From positions 682,974-746,973 of the forward strand of contig VZSF01011151.1 of assembly GCA_013398295.1 (NCBI GenBank): a DNA stretch of 64,000 nt, read 5' to 3'. Below are positions 26,501 to 39,159 of this stretch, piece after piece. The number at the start of each line of letters is the position of its first letter. Position 1 is the stretch's first letter. The stretch comes from Chionis minor (taxonomy: Eukaryota > Chordata > Aves > Charadriiformes > Chionididae). The notes below the pieces were generated by a model. That model was not told where the DNA came from and made no database searches. It saw only the letters and a program-made list of their open reading frames with translations. The translations under genes were made by a program, and so were the position numbers.

Positions 26501-28700
26501 TTTATGCACATGGGACACCTACATCCCCAGAGAAATCTTCCCTGAGAGCCTACTGCAATCTCAACAGACGTGCTATACATGGCCTTGGCTTCACTGAGCT
26601 GAGCAGCTAGGTTTATGCTTAATTTGTGAGGCTGTTTGGGGCCTGACCTGCTGTTCAGAATTCATCCCACAAGCCTGCACTATCCCCGAGTTCAGTTAAG
26701 ATGACTTTTTCACAAAACATGATACCCTACTTCTGTCCAATAACCTAGAGCACCGCTCCAGGAAACATAAAACCTACATCCCAGGCACTTCTAATCCCAT
26801 GAAAGTTTGAGCCTCCACCTCCCTGAGCTTAGAAAAATGCTGGAAACCTCAGGCGCTCCAAATTCCAGGTGGGAACGGTCCCCATTACTCTTGGGCTACT
26901 GTACATCTGAAAAGAGAAGGACCCCGGCAGCAGCAGAGAGCAGCCGTGACCTGGAGCTCAGTGGGCTGCATGTTTCCTGAGGGCAGGACTCAAGCTCCCA
27001 CTCTAGAGCATTTTCTCTGATTTGTGAGCACTGTTTCCATTTTCTGAGTAGCCTGAGGAACCACAGAGCGTCCCTCCCCAAGCTAAGTGCGTATACCCAA
27101 GGCTACTGATCCACTCCCCCGTGGGGACCCTTGCTGTCTGCACTCACAAATTCAGTCACAAATTTGTGACTACAGAGCAGCCTGAGTTCAGTAAGAAGGG
27201 TGAGATCACCTGTGTACAAAATGCCCCTTAAGCTGGCAGCTAACATATTTTCCTGTAACGCGGAGCCATTGGTTCAAATGTCTGCAAGCATGATGCTGGT
27301 CTGGGATTTAGCTCTCGCCTCCTGGGCACATTTCCCCATGCCTGGCTACGGAAGAAAGCAGACAAGACACTGCAGAGAGTGCTTTCATGGCTCTGAATCC
27401 CTCTTTCTCCGGGGAAACATCAAGGACAAGGCTTCAGACTCACAGCTATCTTGGTGTTCCAGATTGACTAGTTTAACCCCACCCCGTGCTCAGCAATTTG
27501 GCTTTTGGGCCTTCCCAGTTGGATGCCTTATTTTTCTGTCTTTGACGGAGAGCGACAGTCGCCCTTGCGGATGGCAGTGGCAGGAGGGGTACAACAGACC
27601 TGCCACCTCCTGTACATGGGAAATCCTACAGCCCGCTGCTGAACGCCTGCTGCAGTGCTCTTGGAAGCACTGTTGGAAGCAAACAGCCATGCGGGACCGA
27701 CTGCTTTGCATTTATGACAAAGAGTGATTTCAGAGCCCATCTCCCCTAAAATATTCTGTGTGAAAAGGGATATTTATGTTGCTTGCACTTGAATTCAGGC
27801 AAGAAATTTAGACATCTAAATCAGGAGACTAGCCTGCCTCATTTCCCTTGTACAGTGTGTGGAGAAAGAAAAGTTCACCCAGAAGCTTTTCAAAGCTGTA
27901 ATTCAAGGTCAGGGGCTGTTTTAAAGTTAACAGCAGTGAGTTATGTTGAAATGCAGCACAACCTCTGGATTTTGTGATTTGTCCTCTAAAGGACTCTCTC
28001 GCCTGTAACTGCAAGACTAGGCACATATAAGACCAGGCGCCTCCTTCCATTACGCAGTGTATCTCCTAAATGTGACTGTGAGGAGGAATAGCATTAGCAC
28101 TTTTCTACTTGATAATGCAGCTCAGCAGTAAAGGAAAATGTTACATTAGAAAACAGATCTTGTTTTTTCTGCAGATTGCAGATACCTTCTTTTGCATCCT
28201 CATTCAGCAAATCCCCCGGGAGTTGATTCAAAGCCCACCAAAAGAAGATCACGTCTTAGTATGTACGTGTCTTTAAGCAGATGTTTAAGGACATCTTTAT
28301 TCAGCAAAGCACACAAATGCGTGTTTGAATCCCACTGAAGGCCAATTTCCCCCATAAGTGCATTATTGAACTGGGATTTTGAAATACATCATCACCTCTG
28401 CTTGAAATCTTTCCTCACTTTGGAGCTCTACTGTTTCAGAAAGAAAAGCCATATGGAACTAATCATGCACATTTTGTCTAGCAGATAGGCATTATAGCAG
28501 ATTGTGTTTTCCCTTCAAGTGATTGTCCATATGAGCATGCAAACTGTGGTGTGCATATATCCAAACATGCAAGACAAGATTTTTAGCCCTAACAGCATCC
28601 ATAATGATGTACCTCCTGCTTAGTTGCATAATAATTATGAGACAAGCACACTCATCACTGCCTATCTACCAGCCAAATGAGGCTTTTCTTTGCTCTTTTC
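23546..28700. other. Intergenic, no gene recognised
   Basis: Mixed composition. The longest frame is 175 codons at 27200-27727 on the + strand. It has no recognisable domain and average composition, and I regard it as chance. A perfect 14-base palindrome ATAGAATATTCTAT lies at 26303-26316. Confidence 0.4.
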
Positions 28701-28719
28701 TTTTTTTTTTTTTTTTTTT
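28701..28719 (+). repeat. Poly(T) tract, 19 T
   Basis: An uninterrupted run of 19 T after a T/C-rich lead. No retrocopy is recognised beside it. Confidence 0.9.
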
Positions 28720-29212
28720 GCATACTGCCCTCACATAGACCTTGCTCCTTCTTGAGCTTGTTTTCACTCTTATTTTCTTTCATTTAACAATTGAGAAACA
28801 ACAATTCAGAGAAAAGTATCTTCCTGGGAAATATATGATTTCCTGAAACTTCAGCACTGGCTTACAGAGAAACAAGAGACTCGACACTGCAGAATTTCTA
28901 CCAACCCTAACTCCAGGGGTAGAAAGGAGACATCAATCACTCGCAAAGCAGCCCAGGAAAGTGGCTTCATTGCTATTGACACCTTCATGACAGGAAATCT
29001 CTCATTATCTTTGGAGCTTATAAAGAGGTTTGAGTGAACTCCCTTTCCTTACCAAGTGCCTCCAAATCAGCATGACTGGTCTCCATTATGTGATGAAATT
29101 GAAAGAGATGAGAAAATACATGGCTTTTCTTTCACCTACTAAAGCATCTCCTTTTCTGGATTTCAGGGCACTTCTCAGGCACTTCCTCAGCTCTGAGGGC
29201 ACAAACTTGAAC

Positions 29213-29424
29213 TTAGGATGTTCCATCTAAACATAAGGAGGAACTTCTCTGAGGATGGCAGAGCACTGGAACAGGCTGCCTAGAGAGGTGGTGGAGTCTC
29301 TGACTCTGAAGACATTCAAAACCCGTCTGGATGCCATCCTGTCTAACCTGCTCTAGGTGAACCTCCTCTGGCACAGGATTCTCCAGAGGTCCCTTCCAAT
29401 CCTGGTGATTCTGTGATTCTGTGA
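29213..29424 (+). mobile_element. 5'-truncated CR1 LINE, 3' end only
   Basis: This is the classical 3' end of a CR1: a coding tail reading like 'HLNIRRNFS...[11 protein letters not shown]...FKTRLDAIL', then a short 3' UTR, then the terminal octamer-type repeat GATTCTGTGATTCTGTGA at 29407-29424. Severe 5' truncation is the usual state of CR1 copies. The frame is fairly well kept, so the copy is not among the oldest here. It is not a host gene. Confidence 0.85.
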
Positions 29425-29429
29425 GTCTC

Positions 29430-32400
29430 ATCAGCAAGCACCGAATGAGGACTTTGTATCTCTCAAGAGGATCTAGATTATTCTTTTTTAAAGTTTTTTC
29501 AAAACTAACATTTTTTTTCTCAACTTCTCCTGCCTGCCAGAACGAGATCTGGCTGTCAGACAGCTGAAAGGGATGTTATCAAAGGAATTCTCTAATAGTC
29601 CCACATGTGTCTCTGAGGCATCACTCAGGTAGGCAAATTTGGGCCCTTGCCTTAGGCGAGGCTCTTTCCCAGAGCTTCTCCAGCCCCTGAGAGACCGTAC
29701 AGACTGCTACTCACATCCACGCTATCTCCCTCCAGTTCCCTCCAGATCTTGCACCAATGACCAAAAAACCACTCTAACTAAATGCAATGGGATGTGCCTC
29801 AGATTCCTTTGAGATGGTTGAGGGCATGGTGGCTGGATGATACATACCTTCCTCTTCCCCACACCGGTCCTTCTAGCAGTAGTTCCTTTTGCAACCTTTT
29901 TGGTAGACAGCATGGGCAGACTCTTGAGGTTGTATTTTCTCAGTGCCCAAGCCAGAGCAGACCCTGCAAGTGCACCATGTTACTTAGGGCCATCTTCCTA
30001 CAACAGACCTTCTTATTACTGCTCTGCCTTGGTAGGAACGGGTTTCCTTGCAGGTCCATCCAAGGTACAAGGTTATAGGGGTTCCTTGGCTCTTATGAAA
30101 TAGTAGGTCCCCTCAAATTGCCCTATGCTAGGTCTCAAGCTTGATGTAACATTCATTATATATCTGTAGGCACTATTTCAAGTAGATCAATCAGTCAATC
30201 CAAACACGGTAGAAATATTCTTCTTGATCTAGAGGACCTTATGCGGCACCTAAGTCAAAATGTGAGCCAGTGATAGAAGCATCCTGCATGTGAAATTTGT
30301 TTTCTTTTAAATTCACCTTACCCCAGACTTGCAGTGACAGGAGCCTTGGAAAAGACTCAGCTGTCCAATAGTCCTTATATGAGAAGTCTGGAGAGAGATG
30401 ACACAGTAAGTAAAAGGTTGTACATAGCAAAGATTTTTATTTATAATCATCAAGTACGGAGTTCTTTTCACCCTTTATACACATCTCTGCTTTGTCTAAA
30501 TGACGGCAGTTATGGATGATCTGTCCGAAGGGAAAGCTGTTAATCTTTTCCTTATTCAAGCTGTTACCTTCATGATTGCCAAGGGAAAGGCAGCATGCAG
30601 CAGAGGATCTTCTTGAGATGCTGGAGATCTTTGGTCCCAGAAAAGATGGGACTCTGAGTGGTTCAAGAAGTCAAAGGCTACCATTTGATCTCGAAGTACA
30701 CCTAGAAACACTAAGCATAAGCAACGATGCACACTATGTTTATCTTTTAGTGTGGTCAGTCCAGAAGCCAGTCGTCCTCCATGACAGCATATCAACATAA
30801 TCTTGAGATACCAAGGTTCAGCTAGACATCACTGCTGCTGGAGGTCACTTGTTTGTACCTACCAGACTCTCGTACTTTCATATCCTACAGAATAGCTTTG
30901 GAGGCATATTGGAGGATACAGTCTTCTCTCTCCCCACCCTATTGATCTTCATTAACAATCCCTTTCAACAGCTGATCAGCCAGGTATCTTTCTACATTGG
31001 AAGCAACCATTTCAGAGGCTGAAGTGTCGGACTATACAATTTGTGGAGACAAACTGCAGTCTGGTTTCTTTGGTGCTACTTATTAACCTTCCTCATCACT
31101 TTCCTGGACACTCTTCTCACCAGTTTCAACTACTGCAGCAGCTGGCGTCTCTTCTAGCATAGGGGCTATACAACTAGCCCTCCTCATCTCAGAACAAAGG
31201 AATCTGACCTCAGTGACTCTTCTCCCTCAGAAAATGTATTCCCTTTTGATTACCTACCCGCAGACTCTCAATGTCAACCACTTTGGTAATCCCCCGTCTG
31301 ACTGTCTTCCCTCTTGTAGTAGCATGAATTTTTAAGTAGCTGGAGGAAGTATGCTTTCAAAACAAAACTTTGATTGAGGTGATCTGTAACAGATGCCTCA
31401 AGGGTTTAACATAGTGTACAGGTTTGTTAACTCTTATAAAATTTGGTTTCCTGTCCACTGAAGTGCTTGTTTATGCATCAGTGCTTTAGAGATATGAACT
31501 ATCTGGAAAGCGTACCAGCCCTTCTTTCATATGGAGGCAATGATGGCCAATGCTAATTCTACAAGCAAGAAGGGAAGTACCAGGAATTTTCTCTTTGTTG
31601 AGAAGCAGCAAACCTGTGTTTCTGGGGTGTGATGTCTCAGACCAGCTTTCTGCAGTCTCTACCACTCAAATTAGGGGTCACGTTACCATTCTTACAGACA
31701 GTCCAAGTCTGTACAAACAGTTCAAGACAGTATCTTCAAAAAGTTTCTATGAACAGGGATGTCCCATGAATAATTTTCTTATGACTTGGAAAGGTAGAAG
31801 GTCCCAGACTTCCAGTAAAGGGATTTTGGTAAGAGTGGCTTCATGTAAACCCCAAGTCCCTGCATCTAACAGCGCTATGGGTGGAAGGCTCTTGGGGTGA
31901 GAGCATGACTGATCTTGCCTCGGATGAAATCTCTTTATAAAGAACACAAAGGAGTCTACTAGATCTGAATGAAGGCCAGTGGACTGGGGATTTGACACTA
32001 TATATAAATGTGCCTGTGACACATAAGAGGGATTCTTTAAGCATGATCCTACAGTACTTACTGAAACGTAAGAACATAGAGCTCTTTATCTGTTCATTGA
32101 AAGTGAATCTGACAGCTGTAGCCACCTTGCCCTTTCACATAGAAAAGTGCTTTATTTTTCCAATCAACTGTTACATCTCTTCAGAGTTTCTCTGCCAGTC
32201 AGGCATCTTGTCTCTGAGTGGGACCTAAACTTGGTTCCTGCAATGACGGCAGGCCATACATTTGAACTCAGCATGTCCAGTATCTGCCCTTACCTTTCTC
32301 TTCACTTCAGAGAGAAAAGTTGCAGAGGTTCAGACTGTCACAACTGCTACGTGACTGTTACTCCTTGTATGAGCTTTTCTATGGCATGACGTTTCATTTC

Positions 32401-35400
32401 AGATATATCCAAAGTTCTTAACAAACCGGTTCTCAGTCCTGCTTAAAAAAATCATCCGTCTCTGGTTGTGACTAAAATAGCTTTTATCAGCAACAGAGGC
32501 AACACAACACAGACTACTTTTGGAACATGGTGGGGTTTTTTGTTATATTCAAGCAGGATACAGGCCTTCCTCAGTTCTTTGTCTCCAATACAGAGAGAAA
32601 ATTACAGTATCAAGCAGCTTGTATTTGAGATGATCCAAATGTAATACCCATAGAATATAAACCACAATTTTTACAGTAGCATGTTAAGTACCCCTATTAT
32701 CAGTCATGTGGTGAGTACCGAGTCCATCTAGAGTGGGACCTTATTCTGATTTAAAGACAAATGGCAGGTTGTTGAACTGTGTAAATCAGATTCCAATAAA
32801 GACCAACTAGTAAAGTTTAGCACCTCACAAAGCACGCTGTGTTCTTTCTCTTTAAAAGTGACGGGTGTCGTTCCAACTCAGATTGCGGTGTCTGTCGTTG
32901 TGTCATTGTTGTTCATGTCACAACACTGTGGCCACAAGGCAAACTTGTCCCAGCTCTTCTCTTTTAAGGCTTCTTAGCATGAGGCATTCTGAGCATTTTC
33001 TTAGCAGCTCTTTGGACTCTTGTAAAGTCAACACATTCATCCCAAATCTTGCAAATAAAGCTATGCATTATGTCATGGCACTATCTAATTAACACACATC
33101 TAAACACACACCTAGTACAAATAGATACATGTGTATATTATTTTCTACTGAAAAGTTATATTTTAAATATTTTTCAGAATATGTTAACAGTGTTTTGGGA
33201 GGTGAATATTTTAATCTCTGTAAGTGTAAAGATTTGCATTAATCCTTGTCTGTAAATCAAAAGGAGAGACAAAACCCAAGAGTAATACAGGCAAAATTTC
33301 TCAAATACGTCCTGAAATACTCTCCTATGAATCAAGCCACTCTGTTTAAAGTTGTGTGTCTCAGCACTCTCCAGTTCTCTAAATTAGTATAGTGGACATA
33401 CAGTCTGGGAGACTCCAAAGCTCTTCGTTCCATTAGCATTTTAGCTCTGAATTGTGTTGTATTGATCCTACCACAAATACTTGTGCAATATGGGAAACTG
33501 AATGCCAGGAGAAGGTAATAATGTGGAACTTAAATTTCCCACGCGGGAGATGAGTATGAAGGGAGAGGGTAGGAATTTATGGCAGGGTGAAAATTTGAAA
33601 CATTTTTGTAATGGCTATCATTTGGATAAGAGAGATGATTGTGGTGTCAAATGGGCTTCCAGCAGAGTGAGATGGAGAAGTTAAATTTTCTTAGAGCTAT
33701 AGTTTATCTTATAGCTGTACTATTTCCTTAATATGTATGTAAGGGTATGTTATCAACATGATAAATATTCATATTTTACAGTCCCAGCTGGGATTGAATG
33801 AATGTTTTATGAACTGAAAAGGCAGTTTGGGTTCATTTGGCACAATTTGCATGGCAGATAATTTGGAGATGGCCTCAATTTGAGCTGAAGGGATAGCAGT
33901 GAGTAAGGAAGGAACTGGAGGTAGATGTGTGTGCTTCCTTGTATGCTGCAATACTCGGCCTTGAAAACTCTCACTGAAGCCGCCAATTTTATATAAAATA
34001 CTTAAAAATTAATGGACACAGTGACTCAAACTCCTTTGTTCTGTCAGCAGGTCCATGCAATGACCACGCTATAGGTATATTTAGTCCCTAATTCCGGCCA
34101 GTGATAAAGGTGAATAGATTTACTTCACCAGGAATAGGCAGCAATGATGATGCTCGCCCTTGCTTCATAAGGTTGCACGATCAAAGATGGGGAGTAAACA
34201 GTCCTCTGAGAGAGAGCAGCTATTGATCCAAATCTGACTCAGCTCCATTAATCAAGTTATGAAAAGTGGCTGAAAGCAAATCACATGCCATTCTTCAGTG
34301 GCATAAAGTACTGAGGAGGCTGGGCTGATTTGCAGTATTTTCATTGTTTGGCTGTTTCAGTGAGAAATCAATCATTTGAAAAACATGAGCAGTTAGAAAC
34401 TCTCAACTAGCTTTCGATTAAAAGAGAATAGGAATATAGCAAAAATTTTCTCTTCAATTTTTCAGGTGGGTTATGTTATGTATTTTATACTGCTGCTTGA
34501 TTTGATCATTCTTGACAACTTTCTGCATATGACGCAGAATTCTCCATCTGGAAGAAATATTAACTCATCTCCCTTATACTGAATAAAAAGAACAACAATG
34601 GTTGGGCTTATGCCTGTGAGCAGAAGAACAGTGTTGCACTCTCCAAGGATGTGAAGAGAACAACCTCTAAAGCAATTATTCTATAGTGGTTAAATAATTA
34701 TAAAAGATGTAATAATTATGATTTTATCTTGGTTCTTGTTCACCTTTTCTGATTTTCCAAACTGTTTGTTGCTTGTTGTTATTCAGAACACCAGAAATTA
34801 AAAAAGGCCAGGGTGTATATGTGTGTATGTGCTTGACAAACACGATAAATAAAATTTCATTTATAGTTCCAATTCTCAATCTTTGCATTCCTTGCAATAA
34901 ACAAATAAAAAGATTGCAAATAAGTATGACAAATCATTCTTTGGTTGCTTCAGTTATCACTCAATGAGGTTACAAAGGTTAAATATGCAACTGAAAGAGG
35001 TAGATTTATTTATCTTTTTTGAAAATGCTCGGTAACAAAGTCCGGAGGCATTCAAATAAGTCCTAGTTTGACTTGTAAAAATAAAATTTCACTTTTATAT
35101 GTCTCTAAAATATTTCACTTTTAATTTGGTGATATCATTGTTCTTTATCTCAGGAAATTACAATATAATTAAATCACAGCAAGACTTCAGAATATTTTTC
35201 ACCTGAGGAGCTCTTCTCTTTATGATGAAAAATATGTCCTACTCTCCCTACTTTATATCTGAGAAATTGCCACAGCCACTGAAGGCACACGGTAGAACAT
35301 TATCTAAGGCAAGAATTGAGATGAGTTTCTCTGATTTGTGAATCTGTATCCTAGCCACCTGATTAGGTAACTTTTATTCCAGTAGCAAATATTCAATCTT

Positions 35401-36430
35401 TATTATGTGCACTGCAGTACAATCTGGGAAGCCGCAAGCAGGGGTCTGAAACCTGCTGGTTTAGGCACTCCGAAAACAAATCAAAAATACAGGATCGCAG
35501 AGAAAAATGGTAGATGAAAGAGCCCTGCACAGCAGCATATTTTTTTCTAAGGGCATTTTTCCGTGTTTTTCCTGCATATCCTGGCCAATACTACAGCCTT
35601 GAGATGAATTTGACAGCCTTACCATCTTTTTTCCATTCTTTGGACAGCTGATGATGAAATATGATTTCTGAAGTCTGAAGTAAAGGGCGTCCATGCAGAA
35701 GTTGCCATTCAGTACCCAATATGCAGCAGAGCCACAAGCGCTCACTTCCTCCTTGTCGGAACAAAATCAGTAACGACTGGAAAGATAAACAGCATCCAAG
35801 TACAGTGTGAAGCTAAAGTATTTTTTCTGATGTCACATTTAAAGGGAATGGTCTCAAACACCACTTATGAGACTCAGAAAACACTAACTAGCAGCTACCT
35901 GCGGGCTCTGTTCAGTAGGGGTTACGGACACAATGAAAAGAGTGCACACAGGCCTGGTAATTTTTTGCAGGTTTTTGTTGTGTTAAGGGCAATTAACAGA
36001 GTACTAATGTCATGGCCAGCCTTATCTACCAGGACCAGCACCTTTCATTGTGGAAACGGAATTGAAGCTATTCTTTGCATATGACACGATAAGCATTGCG
36101 GGGACCTTTGGCGGTGCATGTGGCTACACTTTATAAATGCTCACGGCTCTGAAGAGAAGAAGAGTCAGGTGAAGCAGCAGTGCAAGCAGTGCGGCTCCCA
36201 GGACAGGAAGGTGAAGGCTGGGCAGCCTCTCAGGAGCCTGAGAGAACTAAAATCTTGTGGGCAGAAGGGCAGCCAAACTGTGTGTGACCCTAGCCAGGGC
36301 CTGACAGCACTATAAATAGGGGCCATAAGGGTCATTTAATTTTTTTTTTCCCCCCTGACTTGAGATCTATGCATAGGAAGAAATTTAGAAAGTGATGGGA
36401 CCTTGAGTCTAATTATTACATTAGACTGCT
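29430..36430. other. Intergenic, largely unassigned
   Basis: 29.6-32.9 kb is moderately GC-balanced, full of short broken frames on both strands, and looks like a decayed long element or old pseudogene, but I cannot name it. 33-36.4 kb is AT-rich unique-looking sequence. No exon with convincing boundaries is seen. Confidence 0.35.
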
Positions 36431-36436
36431 GCAATT

Positions 36437-37895
36437 GAATCATAGAATCATAGAATAATTTAGCTTGGAAAAGACCTTTAAGATCATCAAGTCCAACCAT
36501 AAACCTAACACTGCCAAGTTCACCATGAAACCGTGTCCCTAAGTGCCACATCTACCCAGCTTTTAAATACCTCCAGGGATGGCGAGTCAACCGCTGCCCT
36601 GGGCAGCCTGTTCCAATGCTTGACAATCCTTTCTGTGAAGAAATTTTTCCTAATATCCATTCCAACCCTCCCCTGGCACAATGTGAGGCCATTTCCTCTT
36701 GTCCTATTGCTTGTTGCTTGGGAGAAGAGACCAACCACTAACTCGCTTCAACCTCCGTTCAGTAGGAGAGCGATAAGGTCTCCCCTCAGCCTCCTTTCCT
36801 CCAGGCTAAACAACCTCAGTTCCCTCAGCTGCTTCTCACAAGACTTGTGCTCCAGACCCCTCACCAGCTTCGTTGCCCTTCTCTGGACACGCTCCAGCAT
36901 CTCAGTGTCCCTCCTATACTGTGGTGCCCAAAACTGAACACAGTACTCGAGGTGGGGCCTCACCAGTGCCAAGAACAGGGGGACAATCACTTCCCTAGTC
37001 CTGCTGGCCACACTGTTCTTGATACAAGCCAGGATGCCATTGGCCTTCTTGGCCACCTGAGCACACTGCTGGCTCATGTTAAGCCAGCTGTCAACCAACA
37101 CCCCAGGTCCTTTTCCACTGGGCAGCTTTCCATCCACTCTTCCCCAAGCCTGTAGCGCTGCCTGGGGTTGTTGTGACCCAAGTGCAGGACCCAGCACTTG
37201 GCCTTGTTGAAGCTCATACCATTGGCCTTGGCCCATTGATCCAGCCTGTCCAGACCCCTCTGTAGGGCCATCCTACCCACAAAGCAGGTCAACACTTCCA
37301 CCTAACTTGGTGTCGTCTGCAAACTTACTGAGCATGCACTTGACCGCCTCGTCCAGATAGTTGATAAAAATATTAAAAAGAACTGGCCCTAATACTGAGC
37401 CCTGGGGAACACGCCTTGTGACCAGCCACCAACTGGATTTAACTCCACTCACCACCACTCTTTGGGCCTATCCTTCCAGCCAGTTTTTGACCCAGTGAAG
37501 AGTGCACACCTCCAAGCCATGAGCAGGCAACTTCTCCAGGAGAATGCTCTGGGAAATAGTGTTGAACGCTTTACCAAAGTCCAGGTAGACAAGATCCACA
37601 GCCTTTCCCTCATCCACCAAGTGGGTCACCTTGTCATAGGAGATGAAGGTTGTCAAGCAAGACCTGACTTTCATGAACCCATTCTGACTGGTTGTCCTAT
37701 ATCTGCATTGTACCTGTGTGATGGCAGTCAAGATGATCTGCTGCACAACCTTCCCAGACACTGAGATCAGACTGACAGACCTGTAGTTCCCCTGATCCTC
37801 CTTCTGGCCCTTCTCGAAGGTGGGCATCACATTTGCTAACCTCCAGTCAACTGGGTCCAATTGCCGGGACTGTTAGCCAGGACTGCTCATAAATA
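36437..37895 (-). mobile_element. CR1 LINE, 5'-truncated, frameshifted reverse transcriptase
   Basis: A minus-strand CR1 copy whose 3' end is the ATTCTATGATTC-type terminal repeat at 36437-36456. Read from 37860 downwards it shows the non-LTR reverse transcriptase in order: the DWRLANV motif, YLDFGKAFN (motif A) near 37600, [16 protein letters not shown] (motif B) and FADDTKLGG (motif C) near 37310-37420. The CR1 C-terminal domain follows ([35 protein letters not shown]). The frame changes several times along the copy, so no full protein can be made. The endonuclease domain is absent through 5' truncation. Confidence 0.92.
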
Positions 37896-38324
37896 CAGAG
37901 TGTGGCAGATCTCACAACAGATATGTCTGCAGAACAGGATAAGTTGTTCTGATGGTTTTCCATGGAGTTACTCAATTTCTAATTGTGTGTGCAAAAAAAT
38001 ATAGTGCTTGCAGTATTTCTTATGTGTGGTTGCCAAAAATGTTTCCAGCAATTCAAAAGAACAAAAGAATTCAAAATACAATAAAAGGAAAACCAGTTAC
38101 CTAAGTCTCTTGACTCTGTGACACATATGTCACTGTGAACTTAGGATTTACTTTAATTTTTCGCTCCACCTTTGTGTTTGTAGAGAGGCATACCGCCAAA
38201 GATGTGCATTCAAAAATATGTGTTAAAACAGGTGGAGTTTTAAAATAGTAAAAATGTCTCTTCCAAATAAAAGCTTCAAGGACTAAACTGCTGTGGTAAT
38301 CAAGTATTATTAGCTTTTTGCATC

Positions 38325-38330
38325 TTTATT
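38325..38330 (-). promoter_or_regulatory. Poly(A) signal AATAAA for the candidate minus-strand exon
   Basis: TTTATT on the + strand, AATAAA on the minus strand, 20 bases past the stop at 38351. A strong downstream GT-rich element is not obvious. Confidence 0.4.
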
Positions 38331-38350
38331 AAAGTTTTACACTTTTAGTT

Positions 38351-38491
38351 TCATGTTTCAAGAGACCCAAGTGTGGTCTCATAGACATCTTCATGGATGT
38401 CGGCTCTGAAAACAGGTATACCAGTTCTCTGTGCTTTATCGAACAGGTAAGCTGCTCTCCCACAGACGATCAATTCACCTCTCTCTTTATT
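38351..38491 (-). CDS. Candidate terminal coding exon of an unrecognised minus-strand gene
   Basis: On the minus strand a strong acceptor (pyrimidine tract CTTCTTTTCGTTTTCAG, AG at 38492-38493) is followed by 46 open codons and a TGA stop at 38353-38351. The predicted C-terminus begins NKERGELIVCGRAAYLF and ends HEDVYETTLGSLET. It looks like a soluble, mixed-charge protein tail, not a repeat. A canonical AATAAA follows 20 bases after the stop (38330-38325 on the minus strand). That combination is the hallmark of a short-UTR last exon. The exon begins in phase 0 for this frame. I do not recognise the family and found no convincing upstream exon, which would lie at higher coordinates. Alternatives are chance or a relic exon of a dead gene. 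Confidence 0.4.
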   Translation of the reverse strand, partial: NKERGELIVCGRAAYLFDKAQRTGIPVFRADIHEDVYETTLGSLET

Positions 38492-38651
38492 CTGAAAACG
38501 AAAAGAAGGGCAGGGAGCAGGCCCAAGACTCTTTGGAGTCACATTCAGTGATTTCACCATTATGACCACTCTTTCCAAAAGCAGGGTACACCAAAGGACA
38601 GGCTTGAGAGGCAGTCCATGTTCTTGGCTCTTCTCAGCCACGGATTAGCCT

Positions 38652-38765
38652 GGCCCATTCACATTACCCTGATCCTCCTTCTGGCCCTTCTTGTAGATGG
38701 GCGTCACATTAGCTAACCTCCAGTCAACTGGGACCTCCCCAGTTAGCCAGGGCTGCTCATAAATG
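38652..38765 (-). mobile_element. Short CR1 fragment (start of reverse transcriptase domain)
   Basis: A minus-strand reading PWLTGEVPVDWRLANVTPI followed by YKKGQKEDQGN. This is the beginning of the CR1 reverse transcriptase and duplicates the portion found at about 37790-37895 in the larger copy. It is cut at both ends and ends at the same 'gctcataaat' point as the larger copy. It lies just upstream, in the minus sense, of the candidate terminal exon. Confidence 0.85.
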
Positions 38766-39104
38766 AGCATTAACTTAAAGTGAAAAAGCATAAGGGTAGA
38801 ACAAAGGAAATGCGTTTTCATTTCTGTCCCCATTAAACACAGCAAATTTCGAGACAAATGGAGTCTATATGTAGAATCGAGAGCACTTGACATGTCAGCC
38901 TTTAAGCAAAATACGATATGCATCTTTAATTCTGGGAGAACATCACTACGCTATAACATCATTGGCATTTTAATTAAAATGCCTCAAAGGAAAGAATAAC
39001 AGGGAACTTCTAAAAATCATAAGAAATTGCTTGTGTGTGCAGATGTCAAAGAGAAGCATAAATTATAACACACAGAAATTCTTTATTTTTTTCTCTTTGT
39101 TGCT

Positions 39105-39154
39105 CCCTTCCCTTCCCTTCCCTTCCCTTCCCTTCCCTTCCCTTCCCTTCCCTT
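39105..39154 (+). repeat. Pentanucleotide microsatellite (CCCTT)10
   Basis: Ten perfect CCCTT units within a T/C-rich tract. Confidence 0.97.
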
Positions 39155-39159
39155 CTTCA

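Noticed and set aside
27200..27727. 175-codon + strand frame
   Set aside because: No recognisable domain, no splice or promoter context, and average intergenic composition. Length is within chance for 64 kb searched in six frames.
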